64,000 bases of DNA from an uncultured Clostridia bacterium (GTDB taxonomy: Bacteria > Bacillota > Clostridia > Oscillospirales > Ruminococcaceae). Both the position numbers and the translations under genes were made by a program. Position 1 is the first letter of the stretch. Each line of letters begins with the position of its first letter. Under the pieces are notes generated by a model, which saw only the letters and a list, made by a program, of their open reading frames with translations, was not told the DNA's origin and searched no databases. The stretch lies in NCBI GenBank assembly GCA_947624555.1, contig CANQKW010000004.1:1-64000 (forward strand). Reading direction: 5' to 3'. Of this stretch, positions 36,028-45,537 are shown in pieces.

Positions 36028-36981
36028 GTGTCAGATTATATAAAACCGGACTTTGAAGAGTCTATTCCCGTCGAAGTGTGGCTTTGGCTCCTTATCGTTA
36101 TGGGTCCTTATAATCCGAAAACTATGCTTATTCTGTCAATGTATGATTATGACGTTACAGAGGCGGCAAAAGCGGTGCGTGACGGAAAAATCGAATTTCT
36201 CTCCGATGATGAAACAAGCCGTGCCAAAGAAACAAGAAACAGCTCAATTTACGAAATTATGAGCCTCTGCAAAAAGAATAATGTCAAAATCGTTACTCTT
36301 GACAGCAAGGATTATCCGAAACTTCTCAGAAATATTGAAAATCCGCCTGTCGTTCTTTTCTGTGCAGGCGATTTAAGCGGTCTGGACAAGGCTCTGACCG
36401 TTTCGGCGGTAGGAACGAGAGATGCCTCGGAATACAGCTATAACGTGACCAAAACGCTGATTTCTCCGCTTGTAAAACTGGGCGTAGTTGTCACGAGCGG
36501 ACTTGCTTTCGGGCTGGACACGGCTGTACATAAAGCCTGTCTTGACGCAGGCGGAAGAACTATCGGAGTATGCGGCTGCGGTATTCTGGTGGATTACCCG
36601 AAAGGGAGCGGCAATTTAAAGCGCAGGATTGTCGAAAGCGGCGGCGCTGTTATAAGCGAGCTTCTTCCGTTTGCAAAGACTTGGGGCGGCTATTTTCAGC
36701 ACAGAAACCGTATTATTTCGGGATTATCCTACGGAACGGTCGTTATTGAGGCAGGAGAGGTAAGCGGCTGTCTGCTGACGGCTCAGCACGCTGTCGAACA
36801 GGGACGGGAGGTTTTTGCAGTTCCTCCGCACAGTATTCTTGAGGCAAGATATGCCGGTACTGCGGCTCTTTGCAGGGAAGGCGCTGTCCCCGTTTTCGGA
36901 TATATTGATATTGTAAACGCTCTGATGAAGGACAAAGACGCAAGCGAATATTTTAAAAAAGTCCTCGGCAGAAAAATGTAA
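36028..36981 (+). CDS. dprA: DNA-processing protein DprA (GTG start)
   Basis: DYPKLLRNIENPPVVLFCAGDLS...VSAVGTRDASEYSYNVTKTLISPLVKLGVVVTSGLAFGLDTAVHKACLDAGGRTIGVCGCG. Confidence 0.9.
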   Translation: MSDYIKPDFEESIPVEVWLWLLIVMGPYNPKTMLILSMYDYDVTEAAKAVRDGKIEFLSDDETSRAKETRNSSIYEIMSLCKKNNVKIVTLDSKDYPKLLRNIENPPVVLFCAGDLSGLDKALTVSAVGTRDASEYSYNVTKTLISPLVKLGVVVTSGLAFGLDTAVHKACLDAGGRTIGVCGCGILVDYPKGSGNLKRRIVESGGAVISELLPFAKTWGGYFQHRNRIISGLSYGTVVIEAGEVSGCLLTAQHAVEQGREVFAVPPHSILEARYAGTAALCREGAVPVFGYIDIVNALMKDKDASEYFKKVLGRKM

Positions 36982-37018
36982 CCGGAAGTTACCAATTTTA
37001 TTTTAAGGAAGTTTTTGA

Positions 37019-38407
37019 ATGTTGGAAAATGAAAAAGATAATCCGCTCGGCTCGGAAACTGTTTCAAAGCTTATGGTGAAATTTGCCGTACCAAGCATTA
37101 TTGCTATGCTTGTCGGCGCACTGTACAATATTGTTGACCAGCTTTTTATCGGACAGGCAGTAGGTCTGCTCGGAAACTCCGCCACAAATATCGCCTTTCC
37201 CCTGTCAACGTCCTGCATATCGCTTTCGCTGCTCTTCGGAATAGGCGGCGCGTCCTGTTTCAATCTTTCTATGGGAAGAGGCGAAAACGACAAAGCCCCG
37301 TTCTTTATCGGAAATGCAGTCACAATGCTGACTATATGCGGACTGGTACTGGCGGCTGTCACGATGTGCTTTCTGACGCCGCTTTTGAAATTGTTCGGCT
37401 CGCCCGACGACGTTCTCCCGTATGCGCAGGACTATGTAAGCATAACCTCGATAGGTTTTCCGTTTCTGGTCTTATCAACGGGTGGAGGTCATATAATAAG
37501 GGCGGACGGCAGCCCTCGGTTTGCAATGCTTAGCAATCTTGTCGGCGCTGTTATAAATACGATCCTTGACGCCGTTTTTGTACTCGGTCTTGATCAGGGA
37601 ATGAAAGGCGCTGCGCTTGCCACTATTATCGGACAGTTTATATCTGCGGTTATGGTAGCGGTTTACCTCTTTCATTTCAAGACAGTAAAGCTTACTTTGG
37701 CTCACTTTAAAATAAAGCTCGGTTACACGCTGAAAATTGCGTCGATCGGAATGGCGTCGTTCTTTAATCAGATCGCTATGATGGTCGTGCAGATAGTTCT
37801 TAACAACTCTCTGAAAAATTACGGCGCAGCCTCGGTTTACGGGGAAGCAATACCGCTTGCCTGTGCGGGGATTGTTATGAAGGTAAATCAGGTGATTTTC
37901 TCGGTGGTGATAGGTCTGGGACAAGGCTCGCAGCCGATTGAAAGCTATAATTACGGCGCTCGAAAATATGACAGAGTAAGAAAGGCATACAGGCTGGCTA
38001 TGACAGTCGCAGCGGCTATCTCGATCGTTTCGTTTATAATGTTCCAGGTTTTCCCGAAAGAGATACTTTCGCTTTTCGGCAGCGATGAACCGGATATTTA
38101 TTTTGAATTCGGCTCGAAATTTTTCAGGATTTTTCTTATGCTGACGCCTATGGTTTGTATTCAGCCGATAACTTCAACATTCTTTACATCAATAGGAAAG
38201 CCTATCAAGGGCGTGTTTCTGTCGCTTACAAGACAGATCATATTCTTTTTGCCGCTGCTTATCGTGCTGCCGATTTTCTTCGGAATAGACGGAATTTTGT
38301 TTACGGGTCCTATTGCGGACTTTATTTCCGCCGTTATCGGAATAATTATGGCAGCGGTTGAGTTCAAATCTATGAAAAAACTTCAGGAAACGGCTGCCGC
38401 CGAATAA
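37019..38407 (+). CDS. MATE-family efflux transporter 1
   Basis: KFAVPSIIAMLVGALYNIVDQLFIGQAVG...GLGQGSQPIESYNYGA. Confidence 0.92.
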   Translation: MLENEKDNPLGSETVSKLMVKFAVPSIIAMLVGALYNIVDQLFIGQAVGLLGNSATNIAFPLSTSCISLSLLFGIGGASCFNLSMGRGENDKAPFFIGNAVTMLTICGLVLAAVTMCFLTPLLKLFGSPDDVLPYAQDYVSITSIGFPFLVLSTGGGHIIRADGSPRFAMLSNLVGAVINTILDAVFVLGLDQGMKGAALATIIGQFISAVMVAVYLFHFKTVKLTLAHFKIKLGYTLKIASIGMASFFNQIAMMVVQIVLNNSLKNYGAASVYGEAIPLACAGIVMKVNQVIFSVVIGLGQGSQPIESYNYGARKYDRVRKAYRLAMTVAAAISIVSFIMFQVFPKEILSLFGSDEPDIYFEFGSKFFRIFLMLTPMVCIQPITSTFFTSIGKPIKGVFLSLTRQIIFFLPLLIVLPIFFGIDGILFTGPIADFISAVIGIIMAAVEFKSMKKLQETAAAE

Positions 38408-38453
38408 AATGAAGGGTGAAACTAAGATATGATCCCAAAAAAGAAGGGTTTTT

Positions 38454-39812
38454 ATGACTAACGACTTTTCAAAAGGCTCGGTAAAGAAGAATATTGTTTC
38501 TCAGGCAATACCGCTGGTACTGGCGCAGCTTACACAGCTTATGTATAACGTTGTCGACCGTATCTATATTGGGCATCTCTCGGATACGGACAATCTCGCT
38601 CTTACGGGAATAGGACTGGTTTTCCCGATAACTATGCTTATTGCTGCGTTTACAAACCTCTTCGGTATGGGCGGTACGCCGCTCTTCGCTATCGCAAGAG
38701 GTGCTAAGGAAGAGGACAGAGCGTGCAAAATCCTCGGAAACACCTTTTCCCTGCTGTTATGCTGTTCGGTGGTATTAACGGCTTTATGCTTTATTTTCAG
38801 AAAACCTATACTTTATCTCTTCGGTGCAAGCGATGACTCTTACGTTTACGCAGACGATTATCTGAAGATATATCTTATGGGAACGCCTTTTCTTATGCTG
38901 TCCACGGGCTTGAACGGATTTATAAACGCACAGGGCTTTCCCAAAACTGGAATGCTTACAACTATCATCGGTGCAGGACTTAATATTGCGCTTGACCAGC
39001 TTTTTATAATCGTATTCGGTATGGGCATTTCGGGAGCTGCTATTGCTACGGTCATAAGTCAGGCAGTATCGGCGGTATGGGTGGTAAAATTTCTCACGGG
39101 CAAAAAAGCTCTGCTGAAAATACAGAAAAAATATCTCAAAATAGACCCGCGGCTTGCAGGAAAAATAACGACGCTGGGTCTGTCGGGATTTATCGTTCAG
39201 GGTACGAACTGTGCGGTACAGGTCGTCTGCAATTCTATGCTGAAAATTTACGGCGGAGATTTGTATATCGGAATTATGACTGTAATAAGCTCGGTGAGGG
39301 ATATTCTTCAGCTCCCCGTACAAGGCATTACTCACGGAGCGCACCCTGTTCTCGGTTATAACTACGGCGCAAATGAATTCGACCGTGTAAGGCAAGGCAT
39401 AAAATTTACAGCCTTTCTGGGGTTCATTTATACGGCGGTTGCGTGGATTTTTGTCCTGCTTGAGCCGAAATTCCTCATGAACATCTTCACTGACGATACT
39501 CAGATGCTCGAAAACGGCGTGAATGCTCTTCATATTTACTTCTTCGGATTTATTTTTATGGCTTTTCAGTTTACGGGACAGTCAACATATCAGGCTCTGG
39601 GCTATTCGGGAAAGGCTATTTTCTTCTCGCTGCTGAGAAAAGCTATCATTGTTATACCGCTTACGATAATTCTTCCGCAGGCAGGTTTCGGCGTCAACGG
39701 AGTTTTCCTCGCAGAACCTATCTCAAATGCGATCGGCGGCATAGCCTGCTTTACCACAATGTACATCACGGTTTACCGGCGATTGGGAAAACCGAAAAAA
39801 TCCCGTGTGTAA
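38454..39812 (+). CDS. MATE-family efflux transporter 2
   Basis: SQAIPLVLAQLTQLMYNVVDRIYIGHLSD...GITHGAHPVLGYNYGANEFDRVRQG. Confidence 0.92.
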   Translation: MTNDFSKGSVKKNIVSQAIPLVLAQLTQLMYNVVDRIYIGHLSDTDNLALTGIGLVFPITMLIAAFTNLFGMGGTPLFAIARGAKEEDRACKILGNTFSLLLCCSVVLTALCFIFRKPILYLFGASDDSYVYADDYLKIYLMGTPFLMLSTGLNGFINAQGFPKTGMLTTIIGAGLNIALDQLFIIVFGMGISGAAIATVISQAVSAVWVVKFLTGKKALLKIQKKYLKIDPRLAGKITTLGLSGFIVQGTNCAVQVVCNSMLKIYGGDLYIGIMTVISSVRDILQLPVQGITHGAHPVLGYNYGANEFDRVRQGIKFTAFLGFIYTAVAWIFVLLEPKFLMNIFTDDTQMLENGVNALHIYFFGFIFMAFQFTGQSTYQALGYSGKAIFFSLLRKAIIVIPLTIILPQAGFGVNGVFLAEPISNAIGGIACFTTMYITVYRRLGKPKKSRV

Positions 39813-39814
39813 GG

Positions 39815-40819
39815 CTATTCGGCGTTGTCTATGCAAAAGACTGCTCTTTCGGAGGAAAAATCTCCGAATATCCCGTCTGTAACGAAAATATTTCCGCTTT
39901 TTTCTATCATTATCATCTCAAAGCCGCCGACTGCTTTCCAGTAATCTGCGGCTTTATCTTTGCCCATAACGAAAAGTGCCGTGGAAAGCGTGTCGCAAAG
40001 ACGTCCTTCCTCTGAAACTACTGTGACCGACAGCAGGTCGTTATCCGCAGGAAAGCCTGTTTTCGGGTCGATAATGTGTCCGTAGGTTTTTCCGTTTAGC
40101 GTGAAATTTCGCTCGTAGTTTCCCGAAGTAACGACAGCGCGATCTGAAACGTCAAGTATTCCCGCATTTTCCGAAGGATTTTCGGGGTCGGCTATTCCTA
40201 TCCGCCACTTTTTACCGTCAGTGCGTTCCCCGAGAGCATAAATATTTCCGCCCAGATTTATCAGAGCCGATTTTATGCCGTTTTCACGCATAATTTCCGC
40301 ACAGTAATCGCTTGCCGCACCCTTTGCGGAACCGCCGAAATCAAGCATCATTCCCCTTTTCAGGACGATTTTTTCTCCGTCAATTACTACATTTTTATAG
40401 CCGACATTTCCGAGCAGTTCGGACAGTTCGCCGCTGTCGGGAATTCGATAATTTTCGGTTGTAAATCCCCACGCAGTCAAAACGGGATATATCGTCGGGT
40501 CAAATGCGCCGTCTGTTTTCTCAGACATCTCCAGGGAATATTTCGCCAAATCAAGAGTTTCTTTTGAAAGTTCGGGGTCTTTGCCGTGATTGAGAGCGTA
40601 AATCTCGCTGTTTTCATCGGTCGCAGACCAGAGCTTTTCAAGATATTCTACCCGTGAACGCACCTCTCTTACCGCTTTATCGGAATTTTCACCGTAAGCC
40701 TCGACTGTAATGTATGTGTCCATCGCAGGAAAATGCTCCTCTGACTTTTTTGGAGATTTTGCACAGGAAACAAGCAAAAACGACGATAAAATTATCAGCA
40801 AAGCTGTTGCTCTTTTCAA
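39815..40819 (-). CDS. apbE: FAD:protein FMN transferase
   Basis: Lipobox LLVSCAKSP; MDTYITVEAYG; DFGGSAKGAASDYCAEIM; TSGNYERNFTLNGKTYGHIIDPKTGFP. Confidence 0.93.
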   Translation of the reverse strand: MKRATALLIILSSFLLVSCAKSPKKSEEHFPAMDTYITVEAYGENSDKAVREVRSRVEYLEKLWSATDENSEIYALNHGKDPELSKETLDLAKYSLEMSEKTDGAFDPTIYPVLTAWGFTTENYRIPDSGELSELLGNVGYKNVVIDGEKIVLKRGMMLDFGGSAKGAASDYCAEIMRENGIKSALINLGGNIYALGERTDGKKWRIGIADPENPSENAGILDVSDRAVVTSGNYERNFTLNGKTYGHIIDPKTGFPADNDLLSVTVVSEEGRLCDTLSTALFVMGKDKAADYWKAVGGFEMIMIEKSGNIFVTDGIFGDFSSERAVFCIDNAE

Positions 40820-40896
40820 AAAAACACCGCCTTTCGGTCATCTTCATATATTTTAGAACAATTTTCAAAAAAAGTCAAGTTTTTTTGAAAAAACTA

Positions 40897-40925
40897 TTGA
40901 CAAATTCGGGTCAACGTGGTATAAT
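40897..40925 (+). promoter_or_regulatory. rplJL promoter
   Basis: TTGACA-17-TATAAT. Confidence 0.75.
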
Positions 40926-40930
40926 AATCT

Positions 40931-41065
40931 TGCTGTTCTAAAGACAGCAGGTGGAAGAAATTCTATAATGCGGCTATACGCCTCGCCTGCCGAAGAACGG
41001 GATTTGATTTTTGCGAAATCTGTTCTCCCTTTCTGTCTTTTACAGAGGGGTTTTTGTTTTTTGAC
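40931..41065 (+). ncRNA. ribosomal protein L10 leader
   Basis: Structured leader upstream of rplJ: TGCTGTTCTAAAGACAGCAGGTG...CGCCTGCCGAAG... then CCCTTTCTGTCTTTTACAGAGGGGTTTTT terminator. Confidence 0.75.
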
Positions 41066-41096
41066 AGCAAATTATTCTGTGTAAGGAGTGAATAAA

Positions 41097-41603
41097 ATGC
41101 CCAGTCAGAGCGTTATCGCTAAAAAGCAGCAGTTCGTCGAGGAATTGACGGAAAAGCTGAAAAAGGCTGCCGGCGGCGTACTTGTCGACTACAAGGGAAT
41201 TTCCGTTGAAGACGATACAAAGCTTCGTAAAGAGCTTCGTGAAAACGGCGTGGAATATTTTGTAGTTAAGAATACTCTGCTAAAGCGTGCCTGCAACGCC
41301 GCAGGAATTGAGGGACTTGACGCTGCTCTTTCGGGAACGACCGCTATTGCGCTGTCCGAAGAGGATATAATTGCAGCTCCGAAGGTCCTCAACAAAAAGG
41401 CTGAGGACTCTAAGGGTCAGTTCTCTATCAAGCTAGGTTTCGTGGACGGTAAGGTCATCTCCAAGGAAGAGGTTGAGGCTTACGCTAAGCTGCCTTCCAA
41501 GGAAACTCTGCTTTCTCAGCTGGTATTTATGCTGCAGTCGCCTATGCAGCGTCTTGCTATCGCTATCAGCGAAATCGAGAAAAAACAGGGCGAGTCCGCT
41601 TGA
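41097..41603 (+). CDS. rplJ: 50S ribosomal protein L10
   Basis: MPSQSVIAKKQQFVEELTEKLKKAAGGVLVDYKGISVEDDTKLRKELRENGVEYFVVKNTLLKRA. Confidence 0.97.
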   Translation: MPSQSVIAKKQQFVEELTEKLKKAAGGVLVDYKGISVEDDTKLRKELRENGVEYFVVKNTLLKRACNAAGIEGLDAALSGTTAIALSEEDIIAAPKVLNKKAEDSKGQFSIKLGFVDGKVISKEEVEAYAKLPSKETLLSQLVFMLQSPMQRLAIAISEIEKKQGESA

Positions 41604-41671
41604 CTTGCGGAAAAATCGGCTTGATTGCCGCTTAAATCAACTTAAAAAACATATTATGGAGGTAAATTGAA

Positions 41672-42052
41672 ATGGCTTCTGAAAAGATTACTAAGATTAT
41701 TGACGAAGTAAAAGAGCTTTCTGTTCTTGAACTTAACGAGCTTGTAAAGGCTCTCGAAGAGGAATTCGGCGTATCCGCTGCTGCTGTCGCTGCTGCTCCT
41801 GCCGCAGGTGCTGCCGCTGGCGGTGCTGCTGCTGAGGAAAAGACCGAATTTGACGTTGTTCTTACTTCTTTCGGTGACGCTAAGATGGCTGTTATCAAGG
41901 CTGTTAAGGACGTTTGCGGTCTGGGACTTAAAGAGGCTAAGGAGCTTGTTGAGGCTGCTCCTAAGGCTATCAAGGAAGGCGTTGCAAAGGCTGAGGCTGA
42001 AGAGCTCAAGGCTAAGCTCGAAGAGGCAGGCGCTAAGATCGAACTCAAGTAA
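41672..42052 (+). CDS. rplL: 50S ribosomal protein L7/L12
   Basis: [71 protein letters not shown]. Confidence 0.98.
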   Translation: MASEKITKIIDEVKELSVLELNELVKALEEEFGVSAAAVAAAPAAGAAAGGAAAEEKTEFDVVLTSFGDAKMAVIKAVKDVCGLGLKEAKELVEAAPKAIKEGVAKAEAEELKAKLEEAGAKIELK

Positions 42053-42073
42053 TTTCACGAAATTACAAGTTAT

Positions 42074-42108
42074 AATTCTCCCCGATTTTGGTCGGGGAGA
42101 ATTTTTTT
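42074..42108 (+). terminator. rplL terminator
   Basis: AATTCTCCCCGA-TTTTGG-TCGGGGAGAATT-TTTTT. Confidence 0.9.
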
Positions 42109-42128
42109 CTAAAATTTTTTAAAAACTA

Positions 42129-42183
42129 TTGACAAACGAAAATTTTAGTGTTATAATGCAACTGTACTAATACAAGTAATACA
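42129..42183 (+). promoter_or_regulatory. promoter and candidate YtrA-type GntR operator
   Basis: TTGACA-17-TATAAT, followed by TGTACTAATACAAGTAATACA (42163-42183). Confidence 0.55.
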
Positions 42184-42234
42184 GATTAGAGAAATTTGCG
42201 GTTATAAACCGAAATTAACGGAAGGATAATATAT

Positions 42235-42603
42235 ATGTTTACAATGCGGCTAAAGGGAGGGGCACCGATATACGAGCAGCTGCGCATGAGAATAACGGAG
42301 CTTATCATAAGCGGAGAAATGAAAGAGGGAGAAAAACTCCCTGCGGTAAGAGAAATAGCAAAAGAGCTTACCATAAACCCGAATACTGTGCAGAAAACTT
42401 ATGCTGAGCTTGAACGGCAGGGACTTATCTACTCTGTTCCTGCAAAGGGAAGTTATGTTTCTCCTCATTCAAAATATATAGTAAATCTTAATCAGCAGAT
42501 GTCGGAAGAGTTTGTAAAAGCGGTAAAGCTTGCTCTCTCTCAGGGACTTTCAAAGGACGAGCTGATAAAAATTGTAAACGATATTTCATCTGAACAGGAG
42601 TGA
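42235..42603 (+). CDS. GntR-family (YtrA-like) transcriptional regulator
   Basis: PIYEQLRMRITELIISGEMKEGEKLPAVREIAKELTINPNTVQKTYAELERQGLIYSVPAKGSYV. Confidence 0.93.
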   Translation: MFTMRLKGGAPIYEQLRMRITELIISGEMKEGEKLPAVREIAKELTINPNTVQKTYAELERQGLIYSVPAKGSYVSPHSKYIVNLNQQMSEEFVKAVKLALSQGLSKDELIKIVNDISSEQE

Positions 42604-42610
42604 TTTTTGA

Positions 42611-44605
42611 ATGAAAAACAGCTTTTTCGCCAAATATTTTATCTATAAACTGAACAGCCTTCGAGGCATTATGATTGCAAATATCATATTGACCCTTGCA
42701 GGAATTCCGACAATACTTACGCTGGTCGATATTCTTGTCCGCAATACGGATAACGGACCTTTACTAATGAATCTTGAAATATTTATCGCTATTTACAACT
42801 ATACTTTGTTTATTGCTTTTCTGATTGCTCTTGTCATACTTGCGCTGATAACGCCTATCGTTTCGTTTGATTTTTACAACAGACACGCACGCATTGATAT
42901 GATAGGCAGTCTTCCGCTCAACTACAGGGAAAGATTTTTCGGAGATTTTCTTTCGGGACTTACGGCGGCTGCCGTGCCGTTTGCGCTGTCTATGCCGTAT
43001 ATTCTGATAATGGCACAGGATATATCATCATTGGATCCGGAAAGATATGCGTATTTTTTCAGCTATATGTCGCAAAGTGCTCTTGTTTTACTGATAGTTC
43101 TGGTTTCGGCATATACCCTATCGTCACTTGTCGTTTCCTGCTGCGGAAAAATAAGCTCTTCGGTATTATTTTCACTTTTGGGTTTTTTCTTAACGGCAGG
43201 AATTGTATTGCTGTACAGCATTTTTGTTTCTGCAAACGCTTTGGGAGTTGACAGCAGCGCTATCGAAAATATCTCAGCAATAACCGCGCTTGCTCCGGCA
43301 GGACCTTTTTTCAGTTTATACACGATGTGGTTCGGCTTGGAGAACGGTGGAAACGTATTTTTCGGAACAGCGGACAGTTTTTCGCCTGTTTCTCCCGCAC
43401 AATATGCCGTGATGATTGCTCTTACCGTAATTTATGCAGCAGGAGCGTTTTTCCTCGGAAAATACCGAAAAGCCGAACTTGTAGGAAAAGATTTCGTATA
43501 CAAAGGCGCTTACGCAGTATTTTCAACGCTTTTGGTCATCGGTGTTATGGGATTCACGTTTATGATAGACGCAAACGATTTCACCAATACGGGACTTATT
43601 GTAGGAACTTTGGCAGGTCTGGCGATTTTCTTCGTAATTGAAACCGAACACAACGGCAGCTTAAAAAAGCTCCCGAAAAGTATTTTGAAATATGCGGCGA
43701 TATGTGCTGTGTGTTTTGCGTTTTACGGCATAACAAAATCCACGGGCGGTCTTGGGATTGCAGAAATCGTGCCGAATGCAGACGAGGTTTACAGCATTGA
43801 AATGGAAAGCAATTTCATACCCGCAACGGAAAGAGAAAACAAATTTATATATGACGACAAGTCGACGATCGAAACTATTATTTCCGGGCACAAAAAGCTC
43901 CTTTCGGACAAGTCAAAAATCGAAACTGGATATGATATATCTATAACCTATCATCTGAAAAGCGGATATAAGCTGAAAAGAGTGTATTCCTCTTCAAAGG
44001 GAAACGATGCTGTAAGAGAGTTTTTCAATATTTTTGCTGACCTGCCTACAAGCGGAACAAACCTCTACGGAGTTTTAAACAGCGAGGACTATTCAAAACT
44101 CAGATTTACGGGTTCAATTACATCCGACTCGAAGGCCGTCACTTTCGCCATAAAGCCCTCAAAAAACGATGAATTCAGACAAATACTGCTGAACGATATA
44201 AAGGAACATTTTTCGACCGAACTTCAGCAAAAAGGCACGTCATATGTGATAACTGCTCGTTACACGAAGAACGGCGCCGAACAGGCGGATAATTACTATA
44301 TCTATGCTCCGTATGAAAAAACGCTTGCGTTTATCAGCAATCCCGAAAATATCACAGAAAACGCAGATATTGAACAGGGAGAACACCGCACCTATACTGC
44401 AAAGATAGTAAACGGCGACGATTATCTGTATTTTGATTTCACATCCGACAGCGAAATTGCAAAAGAGCTTTTGTCGCTCGCCGAAAATTCTGAGAAAGAG
44501 GAGCTGTCTGAAAGAGTTTTAATAATGGACAACACAATGATTTACAAAATAGCAAAATCCGATGAAAAACGGGCAGTCGAACTTATTCTCAAACTCGCAG
44601 AATAA
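42611..44605 (+). CDS. ABC-2-type transporter permease with C-terminal soluble domain
   Basis: N-terminal half with multiple TM segments, soluble C-terminal half; adjacent to ATPase. Confidence 0.75.
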   Translation: MKNSFFAKYFIYKLNSLRGIMIANIILTLAGIPTILTLVDILVRNTDNGPLLMNLEIFIAIYNYTLFIAFLIALVILALITPIVSFDFYNRHARIDMIGSLPLNYRERFFGDFLSGLTAAAVPFALSMPYILIMAQDISSLDPERYAYFFSYMSQSALVLLIVLVSAYTLSSLVVSCCGKISSSVLFSLLGFFLTAGIVLLYSIFVSANALGVDSSAIENISAITALAPAGPFFSLYTMWFGLENGGNVFFGTADSFSPVSPAQYAVMIALTVIYAAGAFFLGKYRKAELVGKDFVYKGAYAVFSTLLVIGVMGFTFMIDANDFTNTGLIVGTLAGLAIFFVIETEHNGSLKKLPKSILKYAAICAVCFAFYGITKSTGGLGIAEIVPNADEVYSIEMESNFIPATERENKFIYDDKSTIETIISGHKKLLSDKSKIETGYDISITYHLKSGYKLKRVYSSSKGNDAVREFFNIFADLPTSGTNLYGVLNSEDYSKLRFTGSITSDSKAVTFAIKPSKNDEFRQILLNDIKEHFSTELQQKGTSYVITARYTKNGAEQADNYYIYAPYEKTLAFISNPENITENADIEQGEHRTYTAKIVNGDDYLYFDFTSDSEIAKELLSLAENSEKEELSERVLIMDNTMIYKIAKSDEKRAVELILKLAE

Positions 44606-44637
44606 AATATCAGGCAATATTTTTTGAGGTGATGTAT

Positions 44638-45537
44638 ATGATAAAATTTGAAAATGTTACGAAAAAATTTGACGGATTTACCGCTCTTGATGATATTACT
44701 CTTGAAATACCAAAGGGAACGGCTTACGGACTTTTAGGCTCGAACGGCGCAGGAAAATCCACAATGCTGAGACTTCTTACGGGCGTTTATAAAGCCGATA
44801 AGGGGATTGTTTCAATTGACGGAGCGCCTGTTTTTGACAATGCCAAGGTAAAGCAAAAGCTCATTTTCATAAGCGATGAAACTGCGCAGTATTCAAATAT
44901 GACGCTCAATCAAATGAAGAAATTCTACAAGACTTTCTACCCTAATTTTTCGGACGAAATTTTCAATCGTCTTCACGGAGTATTGGAACTTCCGCTTAAC
45001 AAGAAAACCTCGTCGTTCTCAAAAGGAATGAAACGTCAGGCGGCGGTTATATGCGCTATTTCCGCAAGACCAGATTATCTTTTCCTCGATGAGGCGTTTG
45101 ACGGACTTGACCCGTCTATGCGAATAGCCGTTAAAAAAATGATGATAGAGGCTATGTCGGACAGCGAAATGACAATCGTTATCTCCTCGCATAATCTCAA
45201 AGAAGTAGAGGAATTTTGCAATATGGTGGGTATGCTGCACAAGGGTAAAATAATCTTCACAAAGGATCTGTCAGAGCTTAAAGGAAATATCCACAAAATT
45301 CAGGCGTCCTTTGACAAAGAGGTCACAAAAGACGATTTTCCAAATCTCGATATTCTTCTTGTGGAACACAAGGCAGGACTTACCTATATTATCGCCAAGG
45401 GCGACGCAGACAGGAGTTTAAACTCTGTAAAGGCGGAAAATCCGTCATTTTGTGACCTTATACCGCTTTCGCTTGAGGAAATATTCATCTACGAAATGGA
45501 GGCGCTGGGCTATGATAAAACCCAACTCGACAGCTGA
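44638..45537 (+). CDS. ABC transporter ATP-binding protein
   Basis: GLLGSNGAGKSTMLRLLTG...SSFSKGMKRQAAVICAISARPDYLFLDEAFDGLD. Confidence 0.95.
   Translation: MIKFENVTKKFDGFTALDDITLEIPKGTAYGLLGSNGAGKSTMLRLLTGVYKADKGIVSIDGAPVFDNAKVKQKLIFISDETAQYSNMTLNQMKKFYKTFYPNFSDEIFNRLHGVLELPLNKKTSSFSKGMKRQAAVICAISARPDYLFLDEAFDGLDPSMRIAVKKMMIEAMSDSEMTIVISSHNLKEVEEFCNMVGMLHKGKIIFTKDLSELKGNIHKIQASFDKEVTKDDFPNLDILLVEHKAGLTYIIAKGDADRSLNSVKAENPSFCDLIPLSLEEIFIYEMEALGYDKTQLDS

Noticed and set aside
37019-39812. Tandem MATE transporters as a special defence or resistance island
   Set aside because: Adjacent MATE paralogues are common in clostridia and nothing else nearby supports a special system.
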